This document shows, one piece after another, positions 51,771-61,103 of a DNA stretch of 64,000 nt (the first letter of the stretch is position 1; each line of letters opens with the position of its first letter). This stretch comes from Micavibrio sp. GTDB lineage: Bacteria; Pseudomonadota; Alphaproteobacteria; Micavibrionales; Micavibrionaceae. The notes beneath the pieces are model-generated. The model ran no database searches and was not told the DNA's origin. It saw only the letters and a program-made list of their open reading frames with translations. Location: positions 348,339-412,338 of the forward strand of contig BQJE01000002.1 in assembly GCA_021604545.1 (NCBI GenBank). Reading direction: 5' to 3'. A program made the translations under genes and the position numbers.

Positions 51771-52868
51771 ATGCGAACAGGACCTCACCCCCTTCCTATT
51801 CATATCGGTATGGCGACATCTGCCTGGCCGGTGATGTCACAGGAAGAAGGTCTGAAATTAGGCGAGGAAATGGCCAGCGGTATGGAAAAAATGCTGCGCG
51901 GTATCCGCAAATATCAGGAGCATCCCTATAAGCCAGAGCAGCCTGAATTACCGGTGGTCTGGGAAAAGGGCACGGTGCAGGTGCGCAAATGCGATGCTGA
52001 CGGCGCTGATAAGGCGCTGGTGATTGTTCCCTCTTTGGTTAACCGTTCTTCTATCCTTGATTTAAGTAAGGAACGCTCCTTTACGCGCTGGTTGGCGCAG
52101 CAGGGGATTACCGTCTATTTGCTTGATTGGGGGGATGTCAGCAAGGATAGCGAGCAAAATGACATTGACGCATTGGCGCTGCAGCGTTTGGTGCCCGCAT
52201 TGCAAGCTGTTGCAGATATGGAAGAGGGGCCTGTTGCGGCGCTGGGTTATTGCATGGGTGGAACCATGCTTATGAGTGCGGCGACGCATGCCCCGGGCGC
52301 CATCGAGCGCATGGTGATGTTGGCAGTTCCATGGGACTTTCATGCGGGTCAGCAAGACCTTTTGAACCGGATCAAATTTTGGGCGCCATCTACCACTTCT
52401 TATATAGAAGCTGGTATGCCGTTGCCTGTGGAGGCTATTCAAACATTGTTCGCGAGCCTGGATCCGGCTATGGCAGCGCGAAAATTTGCCTCTTTCGACG
52501 ATATGGATCAGAATTCCGATACGGCTCGTCTCTTTATTGCTGTGGAGGATTGGCTGAATGATGGCGTGTCTTTACCGGCTCAGGTAGCCAAACATTGCAT
52601 CGAACAATGGTTCTTTACCAATGAGCCTGGACAGGGGCAATGGGTGGTTGGCGGCAAGACTATTGATCCTACATCTATTCATGCGCCGACGCTTGTTGTG
52701 ACTTCAAAAAAGGACCGTCTCGTTGAATATGAGCAGGCGGCGTGTCTTGCGGATCAAATGCCTCATGGCAAAATCCTGAACCCTGAATGTGGACATATCG
52801 GCATGATTGCTGGGGCCAGAAGCATTGAGGCAGTCTGGCAGCCAATTGCTGATTTCCTGAAAACATAA
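51771..52868 (+). CDS. phaC: Short PhaC-like polyhydroxyalkanoate synthase (alpha/beta hydrolase)
   Basis: 365 aa, the size of class III PhaC rather than the 560-600 aa class I enzyme usual in alphaproteobacteria. Polymerises (R)-3-hydroxyacyl-CoA. The lipase-like box is GYCMGG with Cys161 as nucleophile; Asp315 (KKDRLV) and His342 (CGHIGM) complete the triad. PSLVNRSSILDL and WLAQQGITVYLLDWG are conserved PHA-synthase blocks. No PhaE partner gene is seen here, so it either works alone or with an unlinked subunit. 75 bp before phaA. A depolymerase-like role is less likely because the nucleophile is Cys. Confidence 0.88.
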   Translation: MRTGPHPLPIHIGMATSAWPVMSQEEGLKLGEEMASGMEKMLRGIRKYQEHPYKPEQPELPVVWEKGTVQVRKCDADGADKALVIVPSLVNRSSILDLSKERSFTRWLAQQGITVYLLDWGDVSKDSEQNDIDALALQRLVPALQAVADMEEGPVAALGYCMGGTMLMSAATHAPGAIERMVMLAVPWDFHAGQQDLLNRIKFWAPSTTSYIEAGMPLPVEAIQTLFASLDPAMAARKFASFDDMDQNSDTARLFIAVEDWLNDGVSLPAQVAKHCIEQWFFTNEPGQGQWVVGGKTIDPTSIHAPTLVVTSKKDRLVEYEQAACLADQMPHGKILNPECGHIGMIAGARSIEAVWQPIADFLKT

Positions 52869-52902
52869 AGATCCTTTGAAAAACTGGGTGCAATTGGATA
52901 TG

Positions 52903-52914
52903 CTGCGCTCGCAG
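52903..52914 (+). promoter_or_regulatory. Candidate PhaR operator upstream of phaA
   Basis: CTGCG-CT-CGCAG, a perfect palindrome that also reads CTGC-N4-GCAG, the form reported for PhaR sites in Paracoccus and Rhodobacter. 30 nt before the phaA ATG. Confidence 0.5.
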
Positions 52915-52943
52915 TGTTTTACATGAAGTAAGAGGATAAGAGT

Positions 52944-54146
52944 ATGGATGACCCCATTGTTATCGCAGCAGCGAAAAGAACGGCCATAGGCAATCTGGGC
53001 GGCGGACTCAGCACATTGGAGGCTCATGATCTAGGCAAAGTGGCCATTGAGAGTGCTTTGAAACAAGCCGGTGTGCCAGCCAATGATGTTGATGAAGTTA
53101 TTATGGGTCAGATCCTGACAGCTGGCGCAGGGCAAAACCCGGCCCGGCAGGCAGCAATTGCTGCAGGTGTTCCTCAAGAGAAAACAGCTTTTACCATTAA
53201 TCAGGTATGCGGCTCGGGTCTACGCACTATGGCTTTGGGAATGCAGTCAATTATGAGCGGCGATAGCGATATCGTTGTGGCTGGCGGACAGGAGAGTATG
53301 AGCCGTAGCCCACATTGCATCCATATGCGTGACGGGGTCAAATTCGGCCACACCGACATGATCGATACCATGATCAGGGACGGGCTATGGGATATCTTTA
53401 ACGATTATCACATGGGGGTCACGGCCGAGAATATTGCAGAAAAATACCAGATTACACGGGGCGATCAGGATAATTATGCTGCAGCATCACAGAATAAAGC
53501 CGAGGCGGCTATCAAGGACGGCAAATTTGAAGCCGAGATTATTCCGGTCACGGTTAAAGCGCGCAAAGAAGAAATCACCATAGATAAGGATGAGTTTCCT
53601 CGCGCAGGGGTCACAGCCGAGAGTCTGGCCAAACTACGCCCAGCCTTTAAGCCTGATGGCACGGTGACAGCAGCCAATGCGTCCGGGATCAATGATGGCG
53701 CCGCCGCAACAATTTTGATGCGGGCCAGTGAGGCACAAAAGCGCGGCATTAAACCTTTCGCCCGAATTGTGTCCTGGGCTACAGCCGGTGTTGATCCGTC
53801 GATCATGGGAACTGGGCCGATCCCGGCTTCAATGAAAGCGCTCGAAAAGGCAGGGTGGGGCGTCGGTGATCTCGATCTTATTGAGGCCAATGAGGCTTTT
53901 GCTGCGCAAAGTTGTTGCGTCATGAAGGAAACGGGATTTGATCCTGAGAAGACCAATGTGAATGGTGGAGCAATAGCTTTGGGTCACCCGATTGGCGCTT
54001 CAGGCACGCGTATCATGGTAACTTTGCTGCATGAAATGACGCGCCGGAATGCACAAAAAGGGCTGGCCACATTATGTATTGGCGGTGGTATGGGTATTGC
54101 TATGTGTGTCGAGCGTGATAGCGTATCAGAATGGAAAAAACTATGA
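52944..54146 (+). CDS. phaA: Acetyl-CoA C-acetyltransferase (beta-ketothiolase)
   Basis: Condenses two acetyl-CoA to acetoacetyl-CoA, first step of PHB synthesis. Thiolase signatures: nucleophile Cys89 in [34 protein letters not shown], the NEAFAAQ block, His348 in [14 protein letters not shown] and Cys378 in LCIGGGMG. 400 aa, all catalytic residues present. AGAGGA lies upstream of the ATG. The stop overlaps the phaB start (ATGA). Confidence 0.97.
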   Translation: MDDPIVIAAAKRTAIGNLGGGLSTLEAHDLGKVAIESALKQAGVPANDVDEVIMGQILTAGAGQNPARQAAIAAGVPQEKTAFTINQVCGSGLRTMALGMQSIMSGDSDIVVAGGQESMSRSPHCIHMRDGVKFGHTDMIDTMIRDGLWDIFNDYHMGVTAENIAEKYQITRGDQDNYAAASQNKAEAAIKDGKFEAEIIPVTVKARKEEITIDKDEFPRAGVTAESLAKLRPAFKPDGTVTAANASGINDGAAATILMRASEAQKRGIKPFARIVSWATAGVDPSIMGTGPIPASMKALEKAGWGVGDLDLIEANEAFAAQSCCVMKETGFDPEKTNVNGGAIALGHPIGASGTRIMVTLLHEMTRRNAQKGLATLCIGGGMGIAMCVERDSVSEWKKL

Positions 54147-54865
54147 ACCATGTTGCAGTCGTAACCGGTGGAACCAGAGGGATTGGTAGGGCTATATCCG
54201 AGGCGCTAATTGCTGATGGTATGAAGGTTGCTGCGATTTATCGCGGCAATGATGAGGCTGCACAAAAATTCCGTGATGAAACAGGCCAGGATACGTTTAA
54301 GTTTGATACGACCGATTTAGAAGGTTGTATGAAAGGTGTGGCAGAGATTGAAGAAAAGTTAGGGCCAGTAACTGTTTTGGTGAATAATGCCGGCATTACT
54401 CGCGATGGCGTGCTGCACAAAATGAGCGCTGAAAACTGGCATATGGTCATTGAAGCCAATCTTGGTTCCTGCTTTAATATGTGCCGGGCGGTGATCCCTG
54501 GCATGCGTGAGCGCGGCTATGGGCGGGTCATCAATAACAGCTCAATCAACGGGCAAAAGGGCCAATTTGGTCAAACCAATTATTGCGCCTCCAAATCCGG
54601 CATTATCGGCTTTTCGAGGGCTCTGGCGCAGGAAAGCGCAGCAAAAGGCATTACCGTCAATGTTGTCTGTCCGGGCTATATTAATACGGAAATGACAGCG
54701 GCAATGAACCCGGATATTCTGGCGGCTGTGGTAAAACAAATCCCTGTTGGGCGTTTGGGCAAGCCGGAAGAAATCGGCAATATCGTATCCATGCTGGCCT
54801 CTGAAAAAGCATCCTTCATTACCGGCGCCACGATTGCTGTAAACGGTGGTCAACATATGGCTTGA
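54143..54865 (+). CDS. phaB: Acetoacetyl-CoA reductase (SDR family)
   Basis: NADPH-dependent reduction of acetoacetyl-CoA to (R)-3-hydroxybutyryl-CoA, the PHB monomer. Cofactor site [21 protein letters not shown], catalytic Ser133/134 ([16 protein letters not shown]), Tyr147 and Lys151 (YCASKSG). The [11 protein letters not shown] segment is typical of PhaB rather than FabG. Start at 54143 by the ATGA overlap with phaA. 240 aa. Confidence 0.96.
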   Translation: MNHVAVVTGGTRGIGRAISEALIADGMKVAAIYRGNDEAAQKFRDETGQDTFKFDTTDLEGCMKGVAEIEEKLGPVTVLVNNAGITRDGVLHKMSAENWHMVIEANLGSCFNMCRAVIPGMRERGYGRVINNSSINGQKGQFGQTNYCASKSGIIGFSRALAQESAAKGITVNVVCPGYINTEMTAAMNPDILAAVVKQIPVGRLGKPEEIGNIVSMLASEKASFITGATIAVNGGQHMA

Positions 54866-54881
54866 TTGCTATAGTGTATTC

Positions 54882-55415
54882 ATGAACAAAGATTCTTCCA
54901 TTATTCTCGAACGCAGATTTGTCCCAGAAGGCACCATGATTATGAAGCAGGGTGATTCTGGCAATTGTGCCTACCTCATCCAGTCTGGCAGTGTTCTGGT
55001 TTATACCGAACATAAGGGCAAGCATGTTGAACTGGCAACGTTGGAGCTGGGTGAAATTTTCGGTGAAATGGCGCTTATTTTCGATGAGCCGCGCACGGCT
55101 TCGGTCAAGGCGTTGGAGGATACCAATCTTATTATTTTGACGCGCGAAACTATGAAGCAAAAAATGGCACGCACTGATCCCACCATTAAGGCGATCATCA
55201 CCATGCTGACAAACAGAATTGTCAGCGCCAACAACACCCTGATGAACAAGGGCAGCGATATGCAGGATATGACCGAAACGGCTCGTATTATATTTCAAAA
55301 TGTTTTAAATAGTCTACCGAAGGGTGAGCAAAGAACATTCGAGAATGCTGTTTTGCCCAAGCTCGATGAATTTTTAGATTCTGTCCGGGCTTTTAAAGAT
55401 CGCTTCAATAAGTAA
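54882..55415 (+). CDS. Cyclic nucleotide-binding domain protein without DNA-binding domain
   Basis: 177 aa from the ATG at 54882, 16 bp after phaB. The cNMP-binding beta roll spans about 8-120: GTMIMKQGDSGNCAYLIQSGSVLVYTEHKGKHVELATLELGEIFGEMALIFDEPRTASVKALED, including the phosphate-binding cassette GEMALIFDEPRTA. The C-terminal 55 residues are helical (ETARIIFQNVLNSLP, ENAVLPKLDEFLDSVRAF) and contain no winged helix, so it is not a CRP-like transcription factor. Probably an adaptor or sensor. Downstream of phaB in the same direction; a link to PHA is only positional. Confidence 0.85.
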   Translation: MNKDSSIILERRFVPEGTMIMKQGDSGNCAYLIQSGSVLVYTEHKGKHVELATLELGEIFGEMALIFDEPRTASVKALEDTNLIILTRETMKQKMARTDPTIKAIITMLTNRIVSANNTLMNKGSDMQDMTETARIIFQNVLNSLPKGEQRTFENAVLPKLDEFLDSVRAFKDRFNK

Positions 55416-55507
55416 AATATTTCCGTATGTTTCTTGCGCATTGCGGCAATTTCCCTGTATAACGACGCCCACGAGCCGTTTTTATTAAAAAACACAGGAA
55501 AATTGCC

Positions 55508-58500
55508 ATGAAGCGTATTCTTATTGCTGTTCCTTCCTTCCTTGTCATCGTCCTTGTCCTTTTGCTGATCGGGCCGAGCTTTGTTGACTGGAGTTCTTAC
55601 AAGACGCAGGCGCAGGACCAGATTAAAAAGGCCACAGGCCATGATGCCGAACTGCGTGGTGATCTGCAGCTGGCGATATTGCCCTCGCCGCACATTATGA
55701 TAGAGGACCTGGTAGTTAAAGCCCCGGCAGGTTCAACCAACGAAAATTTGATCTCCCTGAAACGACTCAATGTTAATTTGGCGTTTGCGCCTTTGCTTGG
55801 CGGCAATATCGTTGTTGATTCTGTCAATTTGATTGAGCCGCAGATTAATCTGGAGGTCCTGAAATCTGGTAAGCCGAACTGGATTACACCCAAAATCGAA
55901 AAGAAGCTTGATAAGAAAAAAGAGGCGACTGAAGAAACCAAGCCTGCAGAAAATAAGCTTGCACAAGCAATTTCTCTGCAAAAGGTCAATATTGAAGGCG
56001 GCAGCTTTTCCTTTCAGGATCAGGCCAAGGGCAGCAAGACGGCCATTAGTAATATTGATGCGGCGCTGAAGGCTGAAACGCTTGAGGGCCCATACAAGCT
56101 AGATGGCAGTTTCGCTTATGGGGATTACACAATCGATATTATAGGTGGTGCCGGGCGCTACAGCGCCGATACCAAATCAATTGTTCCGAAAATCAAGGCA
56201 AAGATAGCGCCGTTGAATGTGGAAGTTGAATACACAGGTGTGTTGAGCTTTGACGGCGCGGTTGAAGTGCAGGGCGAGACTAACTTTTCCCTGACCAGTC
56301 TTGAAAAGACCCTTTCGGCTTTCGGAGCTAAAAATCTTGAGAAATTCAATGTACCACTCACAGGTAAGGGTTTGCTGACGGCATCGCAGGAAGGGCTTAG
56401 CTATAAGGATTTAAGCCTGAATTTGGCGGGCAACGAATACACAGGCAGTCTGTCTGCGACATTGGCGCCGCTGAATATTAAGACATCCCTCGTGGCGTCG
56501 ACACCTCCAAAGTTTGCAATCTGGCTGCCTTCAACTCTGAATGCCGATATTAATCTGGCAACTGCCGGACAAAAGACTTCGATTGCAAACAGTGTCATTA
56601 AACTTGATGATACCGGCTTCACAGTCACAGGGTCTTACGAGAGGGGACCGCGTCCTAAGGCAGATGTTACACTGGTCTCAAAAAAGGTAGATCTCGATGC
56701 CTGGAGCTCGCGCTTGGGCAAGGAAAAGTCAAAGCCGACGCAAGTGGCGCAAAATGGAGGCTCTAGCGGGTCAAGTAAGCCCGATATAAAAGCTGTGGGT
56801 CAGTCTTTGATGTTGCCTATGGATCTGGATTTTGATCTGGATATTGGAAGCCTTCGTAAAGATGGCCGTGATATTAACGGTATCCGCGCCAAAGGGGAGC
56901 TTCGCAAGAATTCACTCAACCTTGAACGGCTGGCTGTTCAAAACGTCGCCAATTCCAGCTTTTCGCTGAAAGGGGCGATTGGTAACCTTAAGGATTTATC
57001 GGGTATTGATATGAATTTTTCCGGTGCCTCGCAAAATATTAAGGCGCTGGCCTCAAGCTTTGGTGCTGATGCGGCTGCTGTGCCTGATACTCTGGGCAAA
57101 GTGGAAGCGCTGGCAGCGTTCAAGGGAAGTGCACAAAACCTGGATCTTACCAGCAATGTCAAAGCGCTGGGCGGCGAGCTAATTACGCAAGGGGTTTTAA
57201 ACACTCCGCTTCAATCCCTGCAGATCGAAAAACTGACCATGCAGGTGAAGCACAGCAATATGGCGCAGGCGTTGCGGGCTTTTAATCCGTCAGCCAGTAG
57301 CAAGTCACTGGCCGGCCCGGTTGACCTGTATGCCGCCGTGAACCGTCAGGGAACCACATATAAGTTCACAGATGTTCTTGGCAAGCTAGCCGGGACCGCC
57401 CTGGAGGGTGGGTTTGAAGTTGAGACTGGAGGAGCAAAACCGCAGATGATCGGGAGTTTTAAACTTGGTGATCTTGTCATTGATACGCCAACCAAGGGAG
57501 CTTCTAAAGCTTCGAGTGGTGGTGGCGGGGCAAGTGGATCATCATCAAAGGGCTCACAGGGCGGTGATGTACGCTGGTCGCGTGAAGCCATCAACACAGT
57601 CTGGATGCATAGCGCCAATGCTGATTTTGATGTGGTTGCCAAATCCATCACCTATGGGAAGTGGAAGCTACAGAATCCTGTGTTGAAGGCTAAACTGAAC
57701 AACGGCGTGCTGGATATTAGTCAGCTCGATGCTGGCTTGTTCGGCGGCAAAATGGCGTTGAATGCCAACATCAAGTCTTCGGAAAACCCGCGCCAGCCTA
57801 TTCATATCAAAGGCACGTCGCAGCTGCGCGATGTTTCGGTTGAGCAGCTCTTTCTGGCGCTGTCGGGAAACAAGGTCGTGAAGGGCAAAGGCAATGTGAG
57901 CATGGATGTGAATATGGGCGCGGCGGGCATCAGCCCTGCGGCGCTGGTTTATGACCTTAACGGTAAGGGCAGCGTGACTGGTAAAGATCTGGTTTTGGAA
58001 GGCTATGATCTAACCCGTTTTGCGGCGGCGATGTCCGATGACACCAAGCTGAAAAACAATGTGAGTGAGATCTGGGGTGGAACGCAGGGCGGCACGACAA
58101 CCTTTGATACGATGGATGGTACTTTTACAGCCAGTGAAGGTGTGATCAATGTCACAAAGCTCGACCTGGAAAGCGAAAAACTAGCGGTGGCGGCCAAGGG
58201 CACCATCAATCTGCCGCGTTGGTGGATTGATATGCCGGCGCTCATCACTATGAAGCCGCCTTATGATATTCCGCCCTATACCATTCCGATTGAAGGGCCG
58301 CTCGATAACCCGAAGGCTGTGACCCAGAATGTTCTAGGTAATTTTCTGACGCGGAAGCTTGAGCGCAAACTGATTAAAGAGATTGGTGGCGAGAGTAACG
58401 ATATCGGCAACCTTTTGGGTAAGGTGCTAAATGTACCGCAGCAGAAACAACCACAGCCAGTGCCCACGCCGGAGAAGGTAGCTCCGAGCGGCGGTGAGGA

Positions 58501-58630
58501 AGCGGCGCAACCGCCGCCAGCAGCAGAGCCTGAGGCTCAGCCTGTGCAATCACAGCCGGAACAGCCAAAGACACAAGAACAGGAAACTGAGGAACTTATT
58601 CGCGGCGTTATTGATCTGTTCGGGAATTAG
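55508..58630 (+). CDS. AsmA family protein
   Basis: 1040 aa. One N-terminal membrane helix (AVPSFLVIVLVLLLIGPSFV) anchors a long periplasmic beta-rich domain. The AsmA start WSSYKTQAQDQIKKATGHDAELRGDLQLAILPSPHIMIEDLVV is diagnostic, and the C-terminal AsmA block (LFGGKMALNANIKSSENPRQPIHIKGTSQLRDVSVEQLFLAL; LNGKGSVTGKDLVLEGYDL) follows near 730-840. The tail is Pro/Gln/Glu-rich. AsmA-type proteins are bridge-like lipid transporters between the two membranes. AGGAA precedes the ATG. Its end overlaps the convergent small gene by 23 bp. Confidence 0.93.
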   Translation: MKRILIAVPSFLVIVLVLLLIGPSFVDWSSYKTQAQDQIKKATGHDAELRGDLQLAILPSPHIMIEDLVVKAPAGSTNENLISLKRLNVNLAFAPLLGGNIVVDSVNLIEPQINLEVLKSGKPNWITPKIEKKLDKKKEATEETKPAENKLAQAISLQKVNIEGGSFSFQDQAKGSKTAISNIDAALKAETLEGPYKLDGSFAYGDYTIDIIGGAGRYSADTKSIVPKIKAKIAPLNVEVEYTGVLSFDGAVEVQGETNFSLTSLEKTLSAFGAKNLEKFNVPLTGKGLLTASQEGLSYKDLSLNLAGNEYTGSLSATLAPLNIKTSLVASTPPKFAIWLPSTLNADINLATAGQKTSIANSVIKLDDTGFTVTGSYERGPRPKADVTLVSKKVDLDAWSSRLGKEKSKPTQVAQNGGSSGSSKPDIKAVGQSLMLPMDLDFDLDIGSLRKDGRDINGIRAKGELRKNSLNLERLAVQNVANSSFSLKGAIGNLKDLSGIDMNFSGASQNIKALASSFGADAAAVPDTLGKVEALAAFKGSAQNLDLTSNVKALGGELITQGVLNTPLQSLQIEKLTMQVKHSNMAQALRAFNPSASSKSLAGPVDLYAAVNRQGTTYKFTDVLGKLAGTALEGGFEVETGGAKPQMIGSFKLGDLVIDTPTKGASKASSGGGGASGSSSKGSQGGDVRWSREAINTVWMHSANADFDVVAKSITYGKWKLQNPVLKAKLNNGVLDISQLDAGLFGGKMALNANIKSSENPRQPIHIKGTSQLRDVSVEQLFLALSGNKVVKGKGNVSMDVNMGAAGISPAALVYDLNGKGSVTGKDLVLEGYDLTRFAAAMSDDTKLKNNVSEIWGGTQGGTTTFDTMDGTFTASEGVINVTKLDLESEKLAVAAKGTINLPRWWIDMPALITMKPPYDIPPYTIPIEGPLDNPKAVTQNVLGNFLTRKLERKLIKEIGGESNDIGNLLGKVLNVPQQKQPQPVPTPEKVAPSGGEEAAQPPPAAEPEAQPVQSQPEQPKTQEQETEELIRGVIDLFGN

Positions 58631-58832
58631 AGCTTTTCAGATATTTTAGCAAATATATCCGCACAGCGCTGGATAGATTTACGTCTTTGGAACGTCCGGC
58701 GTCTATCTGTGAGACAAGCTGGTTAAGGGAAAGATTGCTGGCATTGGCACAAGCCTTAAGCTCTGTCCAGAACTCTTCTTCTAACGTGATGCTGGTGGGG
58801 TGACCGGAGACTTTGATAGAACGTTTTTTCAT
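58608..58832 (-). CDS. Ribbon-helix-helix domain protein (RHH_4 type)
   Basis: 74 aa. Strand RSIKVSGHPTSITLEEEFWTELKACANASNLSLNQLVSQID is the RHH fold of an alphaproteobacterial family often encoded next to fumC; the C-terminal part (NLSSAVRIYLLKYL) is a second helix region. Presumably a small DNA-binding dimer; target unknown. The ATG overlaps the fumC stop as TAATG, so the two are translationally coupled. Confidence 0.88.
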   Translation of the reverse strand: MKKRSIKVSGHPTSITLEEEFWTELKACANASNLSLNQLVSQIDAGRSKDVNLSSAVRIYLLKYLKSSNSRTDQ

Positions 58833-60253
58833 TAGTCACTTGGTTTGGTCATGTTGACCGGATCAATCCATTCATTGAATTGCTCTTCAGTTAGTAATTT
58901 TAAAGCAATACCGGCCTCCTTAAGCGATGTACCCTCGGCATGGGCTTTCTTGGCGATCTTGGCCGCGTTGTCATAGCCGATATGTGGGTTCAGCGCTGTG
59001 ACCAGCATCAAGCTTTCGTTTAATAATAATTCGATACGTTTCGTATTGGCTTCTATCCCTTTGATACAGTTATCATTAAAGCTTCTACAGCCATCGGCTA
59101 ATAGACGTATAGATTGCAGGACATTATAGATGATGACCGGCTTGAACACGTTGAGTTCGAAATGACCCTGACACCCAGCTACTGTTACACTGGTGTGGTT
59201 GCCCATGACCTGCGCGCAAACCATTGTGAGCGCCTCACATTGGGTCGGATTTACCTTGCCGGGCATAATCGAGGAGCCCGGTTCATTGGCAGGTAAATTG
59301 ATTTCTCCAATTCCGCAGCGTGGACCGGAACCGAGCAGGCGAATGTCATTGGCGATTTTCATTAATGACACGGCCAGTGTATTCAGCGCGCCAGAGGCTG
59401 ATACCAGCGCGTCATGCGCCGCTAAGGCCTCGAATTTGTTCTGGGCGCTTATGAAGGAGGTATCGGTTATTTTGGCCACATGAGCCGCAAAGCCTTCTGC
59501 AAAGCCTGTTTTAGAGTTAATGCCGGTGCCGACAGCCGTACCGCCCTGTGCCAGTTCCTGCAACCAGGGCAGGGAGTCATTGACCCGTGACATGCCATTT
59601 TCAATCTGCTTGGCATAGCCGGAAAACTCCTGCCCCAGGGTCAGGGGTGTTGCGTCCTGCAGATGCGTGCGGCCTATCTTGACGATGTCAGCAAACGCTT
59701 CTGATTTTGTGTTTAATGCTGCATGTAGATACTTTAATGCGGGCAACAATTCATGGGTGATTTGCTCCACAGCAGCAATATGCATCGCGGTTGGAAACGT
59801 ATCATTGGAGGACTGACCCATATTCACATGATCGTTCGGATGCACCGGGTCTTTGCTGCCGATCGTGCCGCCAAGGATTTCAATGGCGCGGTTGGCAATC
59901 ACTTCATTGGCGTTCATATTGCTTTGTGTACCGGAGCCGGTCTGCCACACGACCAGCGGGAACTCCGCAGCCAGCGTGCCATCTATAACCTCATCAGCGG
60001 CTTGCGTGATGGCTGCGCCCAATTTTTTGTCGAGCACGCCCAGATCTATATTGGTAAGCGCCGCCGCCTTCTTCTGAATGCCCAGCGCCCGGACCAAAGG
60101 GGTCGGCATGGTCTCGGTACCAATTTTAAAATTCTGTAGGCTGCGTTGCGTCTGCGCGCCCCAGTATTTGTCGCCAGGAACTTCAATATCTCCGATGGAA
60201 TCTGACTCTGTGCGGGTGCTATTTGAGGTCATATTTTTTGCTGCGCCTGCCAT
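58832..60253 (-). CDS. fumC: Fumarate hydratase class II
   Basis: Oxygen-stable fumarase of the TCA cycle, fumarate to malate. Signatures: [75 protein letters not shown] and the family motif [15 protein letters not shown]. 473 aa from the ATG directly after the purE stop; an ATG seven codons in (60232) is equally plausible by homology. Second to last gene of ydcH-purE-fumC-RHH. Confidence 0.97.
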   Translation of the reverse strand: MAGAAKNMTSNSTRTESDSIGDIEVPGDKYWGAQTQRSLQNFKIGTETMPTPLVRALGIQKKAAALTNIDLGVLDKKLGAAITQAADEVIDGTLAAEFPLVVWQTGSGTQSNMNANEVIANRAIEILGGTIGSKDPVHPNDHVNMGQSSNDTFPTAMHIAAVEQITHELLPALKYLHAALNTKSEAFADIVKIGRTHLQDATPLTLGQEFSGYAKQIENGMSRVNDSLPWLQELAQGGTAVGTGINSKTGFAEGFAAHVAKITDTSFISAQNKFEALAAHDALVSASGALNTLAVSLMKIANDIRLLGSGPRCGIGEINLPANEPGSSIMPGKVNPTQCEALTMVCAQVMGNHTSVTVAGCQGHFELNVFKPVIIYNVLQSIRLLADGCRSFNDNCIKGIEANTKRIELLLNESLMLVTALNPHIGYDNAAKIAKKAHAEGTSLKEAGIALKLLTEEQFNEWIDPVNMTKPSD

Positions 60254-60751
60254 TTAATCTTCGGGGTGTTCTGGCACGCTATCGGTCTGTGCCTGTCTAA
60301 ATGCAACCAGTTTTGCTGCGACATCCTCATCACTGTTCGCTAAAATTGCTGCAGCAAAGAGACCTGCATTTTTAGCTCCAGCCTTGCCGATAGCGAATGT
60401 TGCAACCGGAATGCCCCCTGGCATTTGTGCCGTGGAAAGCAGGCTGTCGAGACCTTTAATGCTGGGTCCCTCGAGAGGCACACCAAGAACCGGAAGCGGT
60501 GTCAGCGCTGCCATGACCCCGGCCAAATGCGCCGCCATTCCAGCGCCAGCAATGATGACCTTTAAGCCACGATCTTGCGCCGTTTTGCCGTATTCAATGG
60601 CCCGGTCAGGGGTGCGGTGTGCGGAACAAACTTTAACTTCATGAGGTATGCCAAAATCATGGAGGATCTCATGAGCTGTTTTCATGACGCTCCAATCATT
60701 TTTGGAGCCCATAATAATACCGACTTGCGGATTTGGATCTGAATGAGTCAT
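60254..60751 (-). CDS. purE: N5-carboxyaminoimidazole ribonucleotide mutase
   Basis: Converts N5-CAIR to CAIR in purine synthesis. Class I PurE motifs: [36 protein letters not shown] with the catalytic His, [30 protein letters not shown] and the [30 protein letters not shown]-terminal block. 165 aa, normal. In many bacteria purK follows; here fumC follows at 0 bp and purK is not in the window. Confidence 0.97.
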   Translation of the reverse strand: MTHSDPNPQVGIIMGSKNDWSVMKTAHEILHDFGIPHEVKVCSAHRTPDRAIEYGKTAQDRGLKVIIAGAGMAAHLAGVMAALTPLPVLGVPLEGPSIKGLDSLLSTAQMPGGIPVATFAIGKAGAKNAGLFAAAILANSDEDVAAKLVAFRQAQTDSVPEHPED

Positions 60752-60778
60752 GAGGGGGTTATAAAGGAACAGAAAAGC

Positions 60779-60982
60779 TTAGGCAATAATATCGTCGATC
60801 AAATCGCTCTCAATCTTCTGGATCATATCCTTCAGCCACAGCTTTTTCTTCTTGAGCTGCTGCATATGGAACAGGTTTACCGGCTGATCACTAGCAATCG
60901 CCCGCTCGATCATTTCATCAAGCGCCTTATGCTCACCTTGGTATTCAGCAAGCTTTAGTCGTAATTCTTCCTGGTCTTCCAT
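60779..60982 (-). CDS. YdcH/DUF465 family small helical protein
   Basis: 67 aa from the ATG at 60982; a TTG nine codons earlier is possible but its AGGA is too close. Two-helix hairpin typical of DUF465: LRLKLAEYQGEHKALDEMIERAI then MQQLKKKKLWLKDMIQKIESDL. Function unknown across the family. 27 bp upstream of purE on the same strand, a recurring alphaproteobacterial arrangement. Confidence 0.88.
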   Translation of the reverse strand: MEDQEELRLKLAEYQGEHKALDEMIERAIASDQPVNLFHMQQLKKKKLWLKDMIQKIESDLIDDIIA

Positions 60983-61103
60983 ATAAGAAAAATCGTACAA
61001 GTTTTTCAATCCTAAATAATAATACTACCACATAATGCGTTGTTTGATAAGGATAAAAATGCTACAGTTAAAGTCCTTGTTTTAAAGTAGTTTATTAAAA
61101 AAC

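Noticed and set aside
54819..55298. 159-codon antisense frame over phaB end and the cNMP gene
   Set aside because: Shadow of two supported genes.
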